From assembly GCA_029859455.1 (NCBI GenBank), contig JAOUDE010000009.1, positions 1-18,895 of the forward strand: a DNA stretch of 18,895 bases, given 5' to 3'. The notes beneath the pieces are model-generated. The model was given only the letters and a program-made list of their open reading frames with translations. It was not told where the DNA came from and ran no database searches. This document shows positions 7,566 to 15,169 of the stretch, in pieces (the stretch's first letter is position 1; each line of letters begins with the position of its first letter). The position numbers and the translations under genes were made by a program. The stretch is from Ignavibacteria bacterium (lineage in GTDB: Bacteria; Bacteroidota; Ignavibacteria; UBA10030; UBA6906).

Positions 7566-8147
7566 CTACACCAGATCACACGCCTCCGCCGGCATCCAGT
7601 GCGCGTCCTTCCCTTCCCACTTCACATTACAGCCGATCGGATTCGTGAGGGGAACACTCACCGGTTTTCCGGCAAGATGTTCATCGAGCGCGCGTTCAAG
7701 ATCATTCACTGTGATGCGCGATGCATCCCGAGGGCTGTCGACCCCCCGCCCGGTGTAGACGGGGCGCCGGTTTCTGTCAAAGATAAAGAAATGCGGCGTC
7801 CGAAGTGCACCGAACGACCGCGCAATCTTCTGCGATTCGTCATACAGATATTCCCACGGAAACTGCTTCTCGTTCATCCGGGCAACCATATGCTCAAAAC
7901 CGTCTTCCGGGTATGTATGTTTGCTGTTCGAATTAATGGCAACAAACCGGACTCCCTGCGATGCATACTTCTCCGCCGTCCTGCGCGTCACTTCGTCAGA
8001 TCCGATGACGTAGGGACAGTGATTGCAGGTAAAAAAAATAACGAGAGCCCGGGCATCGGAGAAGTCAAAGAGCCGGTACTTCCTGCCGTTGGTTGCCGGA
8101 AGGCGAAAATCGGGCGCCCGTTCACCGGGTTTCAGGGTAAAGGCCAA
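7566..8147 (-). CDS. Thioredoxin-like / AhpC-TSA family redox protein with CNHC motif
   Basis: A 193-residue protein with a thioredoxin fold of the redoxin/AhpC-TSA type. It opens with KPGERAPDFRLPATNG, has the redox-active CxxC at C41-C44 (FFTCNHCPYVIG), the FVAINSN strand, the cis-proline segment LRTPHFFIFD and the VYTGRGVD strand. The C-terminus (NPIGCNVKWEG) has an extra cysteine. I recall the NHCPY-containing subgroup as widespread but poorly characterised; thiol-disulfide exchange or peroxide reduction is plausible. No signal peptide is seen, so it is probably cytoplasmic. The initiator is TTG: upstream in frame there is only a stop (TGA at 8163-8165), and conserved sequence begins at once. 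AAAGGG (complement of 8156-8161) is a modest ribosome-binding site. It lies 97 nt downstream of the cyclase-like gene. Confidence 0.9.
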   Translation of the reverse strand: MAFTLKPGERAPDFRLPATNGRKYRLFDFSDARALVIFFTCNHCPYVIGSDEVTRRTAEKYASQGVRFVAINSNSKHTYPEDGFEHMVARMNEKQFPWEYLYDESQKIARSFGALRTPHFFIFDRNRRPVYTGRGVDSPRDASRITVNDLERALDEHLAGKPVSVPLTNPIGCNVKWEGKDAHWMPAEACDLV

Positions 8148-8200
8148 TGTGTTATCCCTTTCTCAAGAGTCGGTCCATTTGATGCAGTGCCTATCAAGGG

Positions 8201-8248
8201 TCAGAGGCCCATCTTCTTCACGAGGTCAGGAAAACGGGGAGTGTTCAA
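8201..8248 (-). pseudogene. Possible relic of a TPR-kinase C-terminus (15 codons plus stop)
   Basis: In the gap after the cyclase-like gene the minus strand reads LNTPRFPDLVKKMGL and then TGA. TPR-tailed kinases often end in a WDPLRxxPRFxxLLxxxGL-type segment. The two examples here end LRENPRFQALLESDRSS and LRNEPRFTAVLERVGL, the latter followed by a short tail. The fragment overlaps the last codons of the cyclase-like gene in another frame, as expected if a deletion fused a neighbour to the tail of a lost kinase. It is only 15 residues, so chance similarity is possible. Confidence 0.4.
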
Positions 8249-9348
8249 TCTCCCGATCCCTGATTCGGCGATTTAACAGGTTCATTCTGTTCCTTTTCAA
8301 GAAGTTCACCCAGGAGCTTGAGGTTCTCCTGCGATCTTGCTCCGCGTGAGATGAGGAGTCTGCAGACCGGCCTCATCATCCAGTCCGGCAGACGTGAATC
8401 CGACCGCGCCCTCCAAATGAGGCGGGTGCCGGAGTCAGCCGGAACCAGTTCTGACGTGGCGATGAAGCTGATCGGCCCCCTGCCGAGGCGCACCGTAAAA
8501 TATGAAAAGGGGTGCCAGTCGAGGATCGTCTCGACGAACCCGCTTTTGATGCAATGATTCGCCGCTCCCTGACCCAGCCGGCCTCCCGGTCTGGTCAGAG
8601 CCTGCCAATCGCTCGTGATCATCCATTGCAGCCGTCTGACCGGGTCGTTCAGCCAGTCCCAGAGAACCGCAGGAGTGACAGGATACTCTTTTACGATCTC
8701 AACGTGCGCACGGGCCTCTTCGACAACCACCTTGCGTGCCTCCATGTATGCGTTGAGGCGGTCCTCAAGGTTGAAACTGAATGTTCTGATCTTCCCCAGG
8801 TGCTCATATTCTTCCGTTGCTTCGTGCAACTGGTCGGGGCGGACGCCGAGTTCGTTCAGACACTCCTTTGTAAAGAGAGCGTACCCGCGCCAACCTGTGC
8901 TGGAGGTAATCCCGTTCTTGGACAACCGATGAACAGTATTCACGCTCGTTCCGAGCGGCTTCAGCCGACCGGTCACCTTCTGCAGAGCAAAGTCCCCATA
9001 GTGCGCAATGAACTTGAGATCGAGCGATGAACTCTGTTCACATGCGCGGCATTCGCATTTCGCCATCCGGTCCGACGACAGTTGCCGGTTCCGGAATTTT
9101 ACATACGTTGATTCAATGATCTCGAGAAGCAATTCTCCGCGTCGGAGATCTTCTTTCGGCACGAACGCGAATACTGCGTCTCCCTCTATCTCCGCCACCT
9201 TCAGGCTTGTCCCGAAGCTGCCGACGATCAGACGAAAAATATCGCTCAGGATCGATTTCGCATGCAGAAGTTCTGTCTCAGCGACAAACGATGTGAACCC
9301 TGAAATGTCAGCCAGGACGAGATACCCTCTGGTAATTCCGGAACTCAT
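8245..9348 (-). CDS. DUF2652-type class III cyclase-like domain fused to SRPBCC domain
   Basis: A 367-residue protein. Residues 1-200 resemble the class III nucleotide cyclase fold (DUF2652-like): LVLADISGFTSFV with D14, EIEGDAVFAF with D57, and GTSVNTVHRL with N137 and R141. These match the two metal aspartates and the Asn/Arg pair of active cyclases. E53, four residues before D57, occupies the purine-specificity position that is Glu in guanylyl cyclases, but K130 replaces the second specificity residue, so activity is uncertain. A CxCxxC cluster (C98, C100, C103) may bind metal. Residues about 212-352 are an SRPBCC/START-like hydrophobic-ligand domain (VEIVKEYPVTPAVLWDWLNDP). The open frame reaches a TTG at 9369, but the ATG at 9348 has AGGAG 8 nt upstream. 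It follows a soluble TPR-kinase by 31 nt and may be its partner or substrate. Confidence 0.85.
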   Translation of the reverse strand: MSSGITRGYLVLADISGFTSFVAETELLHAKSILSDIFRLIVGSFGTSLKVAEIEGDAVFAFVPKEDLRRGELLLEIIESTYVKFRNRQLSSDRMAKCECRACEQSSSLDLKFIAHYGDFALQKVTGRLKPLGTSVNTVHRLSKNGITSSTGWRGYALFTKECLNELGVRPDQLHEATEEYEHLGKIRTFSFNLEDRLNAYMEARKVVVEEARAHVEIVKEYPVTPAVLWDWLNDPVRRLQWMITSDWQALTRPGGRLGQGAANHCIKSGFVETILDWHPFSYFTVRLGRGPISFIATSELVPADSGTRLIWRARSDSRLPDWMMRPVCRLLISRGARSQENLKLLGELLEKEQNEPVKSPNQGSGD

Positions 9349-9356
9349 TGACGTTT

Positions 9357-9361
9357 CTCCT
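9357..9361 (-). promoter_or_regulatory. Shine-Dalgarno of the cyclase-like/SRPBCC gene
   Basis: The minus strand reads AGGAG, 8 nt before the ATG at 9348. It selects the MSSGITRGY start over the TTG seven codons upstream. Confidence 0.75.
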
Positions 9362-9379
9362 GCAGGCAAAACATCGACG

Positions 9380-11608
9380 TCACCGTTCCCCTGCCTCGAT
9401 GACCAGTTTCTTTCTCAGAACCTCATGCTCTCCTCTTGCACGCTCGAGCAGTTCGAGGATTCCCGGATCCTCCTTCACGGAGTCAAGGAACGAGTCGCCG
9501 GCCATTGAGGGATAACTGACGTAACCCAGGTCGATCGACTTCTGCAGTGCCCGCCGGCAATCATCCGTCTTTCCGAGCAAGCCGTACACGCGGGCGATTT
9601 CGTACAGGATCTCCCCATCGGACGGGTTCTCCAGCTCCCTCTTCAACGTGAATTCCGCCGATTTCGTGTGGTCTCCGTCCAGATACGCAAGAAGGGAGGC
9701 GGCAAAATACAACTCTCCGACCTCCTCTTTCATCGCCACCACCTGCCCGAAGTATGCCCGGGCCAGAACGGTATCATCTCTTCGCAAAGCGACTTCGCCA
9801 AGGTAGTTCAATGTGAACGGACTCTCCCGATCCAGCGCCGCCGACTCGGCCTCTTCATATTGACGGAGAAACATCAGTGTGATGATACCGGACCTGAACC
9901 GGGGATTTCCAGGATCAATGGCGAGTGCCTTCCGAAGTTCCGTCGCGGCTTCTTCCAGAAAACCAATATAGCGATAATGATAACTGAGTGAAAAATGAAT
10001 CCAGGGATCATTCGGATTCACATTCACCGCACGGACCAGGAGGTCGTGGGCTTCCTCGTGACGGCCGACATCAGTATAGATGAGGGCCAGATACGCGAGG
10101 GCAGGAAGGAGATCGTTCCGCAACGATATCGCCCGAAGAAGCGCTTTCTCCGCTTTTTCAAAGGCTCTGGTCGTCCCCTGTCCGACCTGGGACATCTGGT
10201 TGTATCTGATCCCGAGTTCAACATACGCCGGCGCATAGTTCGGATCGATGTCGATCGATTTCTCGAGCATCGAAATCGCCATCTTCCCCCCCTCGACCGT
10301 GTGAGGGTACGAGAGTGCGCGCAGGTAAAACTCATACGCGGCCGGATCCTTCGGAGTTTCCGGCTTCATCCTCTGCCGCTCCTCCTCCGAGAACTGGATA
10401 TGCAAACCCTCGACAACTTTGCTGGTCACAATATCCTGCAGTTCGAAGGCGTTCCTGTATCGGACCTCGATCGCCTCCCTCCAGAGAATCCGGTCTGTTT
10501 CAAGATCGATCAGTTCGATCGTGAGTCTGATATCCTCCGCCTCCTTCAGGTAACTTCCGGTCAGGATGTATCGGACATTCAATTCGGTACCGGCCTTCCT
10601 GGTATCGACAACCTCACCCTGAAACTTCCGGACGGAACTGGAAGGCCTCACAAGGATGCTCCGCGAGTAAGACATCGAACCGATAATCTGATCAGCCAGC
10701 GCAAATCCAAGAAAGTTCGTCCTCGGATCATCCATCATATTGACAAACGGAAGAACTGCCAGCTTCTGAACGACCGGCGTGTCGATGTGTGAACGGGGAG
10801 CGGCAGCCGTTTTGCCGGTCTCAAGGGCCTCGATGATCTCCTCCATTGTACTCATCCTCCCTGAGGGCTCCTTCACCAGCGACCTCCTGACAATCTGATG
10901 GAGTGCTCCCTCCCTATCCGACCCGCTGAACAGCTTCGGTTCCTGGTTCAGGATAGAGTAGATAATGACCTGATCATAGTCTCCTTTGAACGGCAGCTCG
11001 CCTGTCAGCATCTCATACAGGACGACTCCAAAGGACCAGATATCGGACCGATGATCCAGATCCTCCCCGCGGGCCTGCTCAGGAGACATATATGCGATGG
11101 TTCCGATCGTCGTTCCAGGACTCGTCACGTCCGATCCGTGCCCCATTTTCGCAAGTCCGAAATCCATGATCTTCACCTGCCCTTCTTCGGTGATCATGAT
11201 GTTGGAGGACTTGATATCCCGATGCACGATTCCTTTCCTGTGTGCGACGGCCAGCCCATGAGCGATCTGCGTCGCGATGTTCTGAACCTCGTCATACGGG
11301 ATCGGCCCGCGGTCGATTTTCGCCCTGAGTTCCTCTCCTTCGATATACTCCATGACAATAAAGGTTTCATCATTCGACTCTTCAATGGCGTGGATCGTCG
11401 CGATACAGCGATGGTTGAGAGAAGCCGCCGCCTTCGCCTCGATGATCAGCCTCCCACGGTCATCGCTCCGGCCTGCAGCATCACGAGGTAGAGATTTGAT
11501 CGCTACCCTGCGGTCAAGCCTGGTGTCCTCGGCAAGATAGACGACACCCATCCCGCCCCGTCCGACCTCTTTGAGAATACGATACTGAGAAACCATCTGT
11601 CCAATCAT
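9380..11608 (-). CDS. Soluble Ser/Thr kinase with TolB-like/FlgO domain and TPRs
   Basis: A 742-residue protein. The kinase domain (residues 1-265) has GRGGMG 16-21, K38, E57, HRDIKSSN 129-136 (D131, N136), DFG 149-151 and YMSPE 173-177. Unlike the other complete kinases here, no hydrophobic helix follows. The chain passes through a short linker (TGKTAAAPRSH) directly into a TolB-like/FlgO-type domain at about 280-405 (LAVLPFVNMMDDPRTNFLGF, YILTGSYLKEA). TPR helices follow at about 415-735 (IDIDPNYAPAYVELGIRYN, VNVNPNDPWIHFSLSYHY, LAIDPGNPRF). It is therefore probably cytoplasmic, with TPRs for protein docking. The start at 11608 has a weak GAGAG (11618-11622) 9 nt upstream. A relic kinase head and repeats lie further upstream. 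The cyclase-like/SRPBCC gene follows after 31 nt. Confidence 0.95.
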   Translation of the reverse strand: MIGQMVSQYRILKEVGRGGMGVVYLAEDTRLDRRVAIKSLPRDAAGRSDDRGRLIIEAKAAASLNHRCIATIHAIEESNDETFIVMEYIEGEELRAKIDRGPIPYDEVQNIATQIAHGLAVAHRKGIVHRDIKSSNIMITEEGQVKIMDFGLAKMGHGSDVTSPGTTIGTIAYMSPEQARGEDLDHRSDIWSFGVVLYEMLTGELPFKGDYDQVIIYSILNQEPKLFSGSDREGALHQIVRRSLVKEPSGRMSTMEEIIEALETGKTAAAPRSHIDTPVVQKLAVLPFVNMMDDPRTNFLGFALADQIIGSMSYSRSILVRPSSSVRKFQGEVVDTRKAGTELNVRYILTGSYLKEAEDIRLTIELIDLETDRILWREAIEVRYRNAFELQDIVTSKVVEGLHIQFSEEERQRMKPETPKDPAAYEFYLRALSYPHTVEGGKMAISMLEKSIDIDPNYAPAYVELGIRYNQMSQVGQGTTRAFEKAEKALLRAISLRNDLLPALAYLALIYTDVGRHEEAHDLLVRAVNVNPNDPWIHFSLSYHYRYIGFLEEAATELRKALAIDPGNPRFRSGIITLMFLRQYEEAESAALDRESPFTLNYLGEVALRRDDTVLARAYFGQVVAMKEEVGELYFAASLLAYLDGDHTKSAEFTLKRELENPSDGEILYEIARVYGLLGKTDDCRRALQKSIDLGYVSYPSMAGDSFLDSVKEDPGILELLERARGEHEVLRKKLVIEAGER

Positions 11609-11656
11609 GTCAACATACTCTCATCTTCATGAGGCGGTTGTTCGCCATTCCACCCC

Positions 11657-11728
11657 TCACTCTAAGCGGGGGCGGGCTTCGCCGATCTTTTCCAGGATCC
11701 TGTAGTGGGAAAGAGCCTGACCGATCAT
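11657..11728 (-). pseudogene. Truncated kinase head (relic N-terminus), 23 codons
   Basis: ATG ATC GGT CAG at 11728 opens a frame reading MIGQALSHYRILEKIGEA and then RPRLE and TGA. The first 17 residues match the family N-terminus, closest to the kinase at 15166-17799 (MIGQAISHYKILEKLGEG). Similarity ends at the glycine-rich loop, so no kinase fold is possible. The stop is 48 nt before the start of the intact TPR-kinase at 11608. The upstream flank (GAATTCCC before the ATG, then an octamer array) matches that of intact kinases, so this looks like a stranded head. Translation as a short leader peptide cannot be excluded. Confidence 0.75.
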
Positions 11729-11783
11729 GGGAATTCAATCGTTGAATCAATGATTCAAATGAAGAATTGATAAATTGCTTCTT
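11729..11783. repeat. Octamer array and 17-bp palindrome between barrel gene and relic kinase head
   Basis: Positions 11733-11772 read as five consecutive octamers: attcaatc, gttgaatc, aatgattc, aaatgaag, aattgata. Within them ttgaatca (11742-11749) and tgattcaa (11751-11758) form a perfect 8-bp inverted repeat around one base. An overlapping 6-bp hairpin, attcaa/ttgaat, spans 11733-11747. The array is of the same kind as those at 324-397 and 4483-4570. It could also be a dyad operator. No U-tract or promoter was recognised. Confidence 0.6.
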
Positions 11784-12518
11784 CTACCAAACTCTTCCGA
11801 GCGTCCAGGTAAACCCCGCCTGGAACCCCCATTTCTCTGCATCGCCGGAGATCTTCGCATTTGCCGCGACGTCAAAAACGATCTGTGGAGTCATCCCATA
11901 TGAAACACCGGCGTCGATACCGGTTGAGCTGGATGAAGATGACTCGATGCCGAAGAGTTCCACAAAGAAACCGATATCGCCCTCAAGCTTCGGTGAGAGT
12001 GCGACGGCATAGAGAAAGCTCCCGAGGTAGGAACCGCTCCTGTTGGAAAAGAAAGCGCCCGCCGTCGCATCGATGGCAACGGGCAATGACCGGAGACTGA
12101 GGACCGGATACGCCGTATAGAGCGGACCTGTGCCGTTCGGCCAATCGATCCTTCCCACGGCGGCGAGAGCTCCCCATTCTCCTGAAACAGCCTGCCACTT
12201 TGCCTGCACGCCGGGGGCTCCGAGGTCGGTTCCGCCGGAGGATGAATAATTGAGAATCCCGGTCATCGCTGCCGCTACCTCGATGTCCGCGGTGACCCCA
12301 AGTTTCAGGAGGGTCGGAATACTCCAGGCCCTGTCGAGGAAGAGACCGCCTATTTCAATCTCTGCATATCGTTCCGCTGTCAGGTATGCATTGTCAGAGA
12401 CTGATGGACGGGTGGGGTTTGCCGCTGCCTCATCGTTGCCGTAACCTGAATGCACACCAGCCAGGAACATCAGGTTCACCAGCACCGGGATCCGCCATCT
12501 GCAATGCTTGAATGTCAT
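11784..12518 (-). CDS. Predicted outer-membrane beta-barrel protein (MetA-type transporter-like)
   Basis: A 244-residue protein with an N-terminal signal sequence (basic MTFKHCRWR, then hydrophobic IPVLVNLMFLAGVHSG to about residue 27). The mature part is a series of alternating, Gly- and aromatic-rich amphipathic strands and ends in a terminal tryptophan (GFTWTLGRVW), typical of outer-membrane barrels. The pattern recalls the putative MetA-pathway (phenol degradation) transporter-like barrel family, but substrate and even transport function are unknown. A serine run (ESSSSSSTG) probably forms a loop. The ATG at 12518 overlaps the preceding kinase stop by 4 nt (ATGA), arguing for translational coupling; there is only a weak A-rich ribosome-binding site. 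A longer frame to 12584 would overlap the kinase and bury the signal peptide, so it is rejected. It is the last gene of the operon. Confidence 0.8.
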   Translation of the reverse strand: MTFKHCRWRIPVLVNLMFLAGVHSGYGNDEAAANPTRPSVSDNAYLTAERYAEIEIGGLFLDRAWSIPTLLKLGVTADIEVAAAMTGILNYSSSGGTDLGAPGVQAKWQAVSGEWGALAAVGRIDWPNGTGPLYTAYPVLSLRSLPVAIDATAGAFFSNRSGSYLGSFLYAVALSPKLEGDIGFFVELFGIESSSSSSTGIDAGVSYGMTPQIVFDVAANAKISGDAEKWGFQAGFTWTLGRVW

Positions 12519-15169
12519 TCGTTTTTCTTTGTGATGAAATCCTCGATCAGAACGACGTCTGACCTGATATTGCTCCGGGCACACGCAATATCACCATTGG
12601 GTGCAACACCAAAGTCAGAAACCCAATCCTCCCCGAACATGGTAATCTGTCGTGCCGGGCCACCATCGACCGGGAGGCCCCACACATTTGCTGCCCCCTG
12701 ATGCTCTCCGATGAACAGGATTTCCTTCCCATCACGAGACCAGAGGAGACGCCGTGACTCCGCAATCGACGGTCTTTCCAGAATTGTGATCGGTTCTCCT
12801 CCCTCGATCGGGATGATCGCTACCTGATACGATCTCTCAGGGCCGGTGCTGTACAAGCATGCGATCCGGGTACCATCTGGTGATATCGCCGGTGAGCGCG
12901 CGGGGGTTTGGGTAAGCTGAACCGGATCGCCGCCGTCCATCGGGCTCTTCCATATGGCTGCAAACCCCGTTGCGAATCCATAGTAAACGACCGATTTCCC
13001 GTCAGGTGTTACTTCTGCAAAGTAGTTCTCGGTATGAGTAATCTGCCGTTTTCCTGATCCGTCCGACTGCATCCTCCAGATGTTGGCCGTTCCTGAAGAT
13101 TCTGAAGTGTAAACGAGGGAGCCGTCCGGCGCAAAGTTCGGGAAGAAGTCGTTGCCGGGATCTGTCGTGAGCCGGAGCCGTTCTCCGCTCTCAAGATCGA
13201 GAAGCCAGATATCAGTGTTTGCAGAAACATGCGCGACGTAAGCGATGCTCTTCCCATCCGGCGACCAGGCAACCCCTCCGTTCCCTTCCATGACACCGCC
13301 AGGCAGTTTTCGAGCCTCTTCAGGCCTGGACCGGGGGGCGATCCATAAGCTTGAGGTTGCTTCCGACCGGAGGGTAACCAGTGTCCTGTCGTCTGATGTC
13401 AGGCCGAGGCTCACGGTTCCGTAGGAGTTCAGATCGTTCGTCAGCCGCGTAACCTCATTGCCTTCAACCGGAGCATACCAGAGCTGATAACCGTCACTCG
13501 AACGCTCCTGAGCGGAGAACACGACCCCTTCGCCACTATGCAACCAGACCACCCTGCCGATCTGATGGAACCGTTTGTCCGTCATCACCTCGCTGGTCCC
13601 GTCAGCCACAGAGTACTTCATCAGATTTGAGTGAAAGCCGCCCGCAGTGGTGGCCACCCCCGCCGCGATGAACCTGCCGTCAGGTGACCATCCCGGCCCC
13701 TGATCATCCGCCAGGAAGAACTCCTGATCGTACCGGGAGACAAGCTTTCGTTCTTCCGTTCCGTCAATCCGTGCTATCACCAGTGCCTCTTCTGCTTTCT
13801 CACTGATCGGGCGGACGAAACAGTACCACTCACCATCAGGGGAAAGAGAGACCGGTGAGAACACATCGGTGGTCGCTGTTGCAGCCGGCTGTCCGCCGAG
13901 GATCGGTACCCGGGTGACGATTCCTCTAGGAAAGCGTTCGTCCATATAGACATAATACACATGGTTGGCGTCGTCCGAAAACGTCGTTCCAATGTAGCGC
14001 CGGTCAGCGGGCGGGACGATTTCGACACTGCTCATCGTCGCGATCTGCCTCATGACCAGACTTGTCTTTCCTCTGTTGCCCTGGGTATGGACGACGTACC
14101 GGCCATCAGGGGAGATATCAGCAAAACCGGTCGTCCCTACACTCGTTATCTGTTTCATCCGCATCGATCCAAACCGGGGACTATCCGTCTCCCCTTTCCT
14201 CAGACCGAACCAGAGAATGGCGAGTCCGCCCAGGACAGCGAGCATTCCGAAGAGAAGGGACTTGCGCTGGGCGATGAGCGAGCCGATCCCTCCGGCACGA
14301 GATTTCCTCTCAGGTTCAGCCTGTGTCGATGCCGGAATCGTACCTGACCGCCTGATTCTTGTGGAATCGCGCCGCGCTCTGCGAAGATCGATAATCAGAT
14401 CCGCCGCTGACTGGTACCGGTCAGCCGGCTCCTTTTCGAGGGTCCGGCTGAGGATATGTCCGATTTCCGGTGAGAGGTCCGGAAGGTACGTTGCCGCATC
14501 TGCCGGCTCCTCGTTCAAAATCGAATACATCAGTGCGGCGTCATGCTCTCCCCGGAACGGGAGGTGCCCTGTCAGCATCTCGAACAGGACGACGCCGAAT
14601 GAAAAGATGTCAGATCGCGGATCGGCATCTTCCCCCTGCACGGATTCAGGCGACATATACGCCAGTGTACCGACGGTACTGGTTGTTTTTGTGAGGCGCA
14701 CCGTCCCTTTCAGCTTCGCCAGACCGAAATCCATCACCTTCGCCTGGTTCCGTGCGTTCACCATGATATTCTCCGCCTTGATATCACGGTGAATGATCCC
14801 CTTGGCATGTGCTTCCTGCAAGGCCTCTGCGATCTGAATCGCGTAGTCAATCGCATCGTCTGCAGATCTCACAGGCAGTTTTTCCCTCATCGTCACCCCT
14901 TCCACCAGTTCCATCTCGATGAATTCCCTGCCGTCAGCCTCATCGATCCGGTAGATCGTGCAGATGTTCGGATGATTCAGCGCTGCGGCGGCCTGTGCTT
15001 CCTGCATGAACCGGGCACGTTCGTCATCGGCGTCCCTGGCATGTGCCGGCAGAAACTTCAACGCGACGAGCCTGTTGAGTTTCGTGTCCTCGGCTTTGTA
15101 GACCACCCCCATGCCTCCGCGGCCGAGTTCTTCAATAATCTTGTAGTGAGAAATAGTCTGACCGATCAT
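12515..15169 (-). CDS. Receptor-type Ser/Thr kinase with TM helix and C-terminal TolB/WD40-like propeller
   Basis: An 884-residue protein. The kinase domain (1-265) has GRGGMG 16-21, K38, E57, HRDIKAEN 127-134 (Ala where the two leftmost complete kinases have Pro), DFG 147-149 and YMSPE 171-175. The TM helix is at about 305-323 (LLFGMLAVLGGLAILWFGL). The extracytoplasmic part (about 335-884) has TolB-like blades: SPDGRYVVHTQG, SPDGEWYCFVRP, SPDGKSIAYVAHVS, APDGSLVYTSESSG, TPDGKSVVYYGF and SPDGTRIACLYS. The kinase domain is closer to the neighbouring 15166-17799 gene (shared AENIMVN, STVGTL and FRGEH segments) than to the left-hand kinases, yet that neighbour carries TPRs instead of a propeller. 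Its ATG overlaps the upstream kinase stop, and its stop overlaps the barrel gene start, each by ATGA. It is therefore the middle of a coupled series and might regulate or sense the barrel protein. Confidence 0.95.
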   Translation of the reverse strand: MIGQTISHYKIIEELGRGGMGVVYKAEDTKLNRLVALKFLPAHARDADDERARFMQEAQAAAALNHPNICTIYRIDEADGREFIEMELVEGVTMREKLPVRSADDAIDYAIQIAEALQEAHAKGIIHRDIKAENIMVNARNQAKVMDFGLAKLKGTVRLTKTTSTVGTLAYMSPESVQGEDADPRSDIFSFGVVLFEMLTGHLPFRGEHDAALMYSILNEEPADAATYLPDLSPEIGHILSRTLEKEPADRYQSAADLIIDLRRARRDSTRIRRSGTIPASTQAEPERKSRAGGIGSLIAQRKSLLFGMLAVLGGLAILWFGLRKGETDSPRFGSMRMKQITSVGTTGFADISPDGRYVVHTQGNRGKTSLVMRQIATMSSVEIVPPADRRYIGTTFSDDANHVYYVYMDERFPRGIVTRVPILGGQPAATATTDVFSPVSLSPDGEWYCFVRPISEKAEEALVIARIDGTEERKLVSRYDQEFFLADDQGPGWSPDGRFIAAGVATTAGGFHSNLMKYSVADGTSEVMTDKRFHQIGRVVWLHSGEGVVFSAQERSSDGYQLWYAPVEGNEVTRLTNDLNSYGTVSLGLTSDDRTLVTLRSEATSSLWIAPRSRPEEARKLPGGVMEGNGGVAWSPDGKSIAYVAHVSANTDIWLLDLESGERLRLTTDPGNDFFPNFAPDGSLVYTSESSGTANIWRMQSDGSGKRQITHTENYFAEVTPDGKSVVYYGFATGFAAIWKSPMDGGDPVQLTQTPARSPAISPDGTRIACLYSTGPERSYQVAIIPIEGGEPITILERPSIAESRRLLWSRDGKEILFIGEHQGAANVWGLPVDGGPARQITMFGEDWVSDFGVAPNGDIACARSNIRSDVVLIEDFITKKNE

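Noticed and set aside
9349..9369. TTG start seven codons upstream for the cyclase-like protein
   Set aside because: The ATG at 9348 has AGGAG 8 nt upstream, and that SD would lie inside the longer version.
9995..10792. Plus-strand open frame of 265 codons
   Set aside because: It is antisense to the FlgO/TPR part of the soluble kinase and has no domain or ribosome-binding site.
11729..11783. Sigma70-type promoter
   Set aside because: TTGAAT/TTGATT-like boxes occur, but they are part of the octamer repeats and no -10 box at proper spacing is convincing.
12519..12584. Longer N-terminus for the barrel protein
   Set aside because: It overlaps the kinase by 70 nt and places charged residues before the signal sequence. 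The ATGA overlap at 12518 is a standard coupled start.
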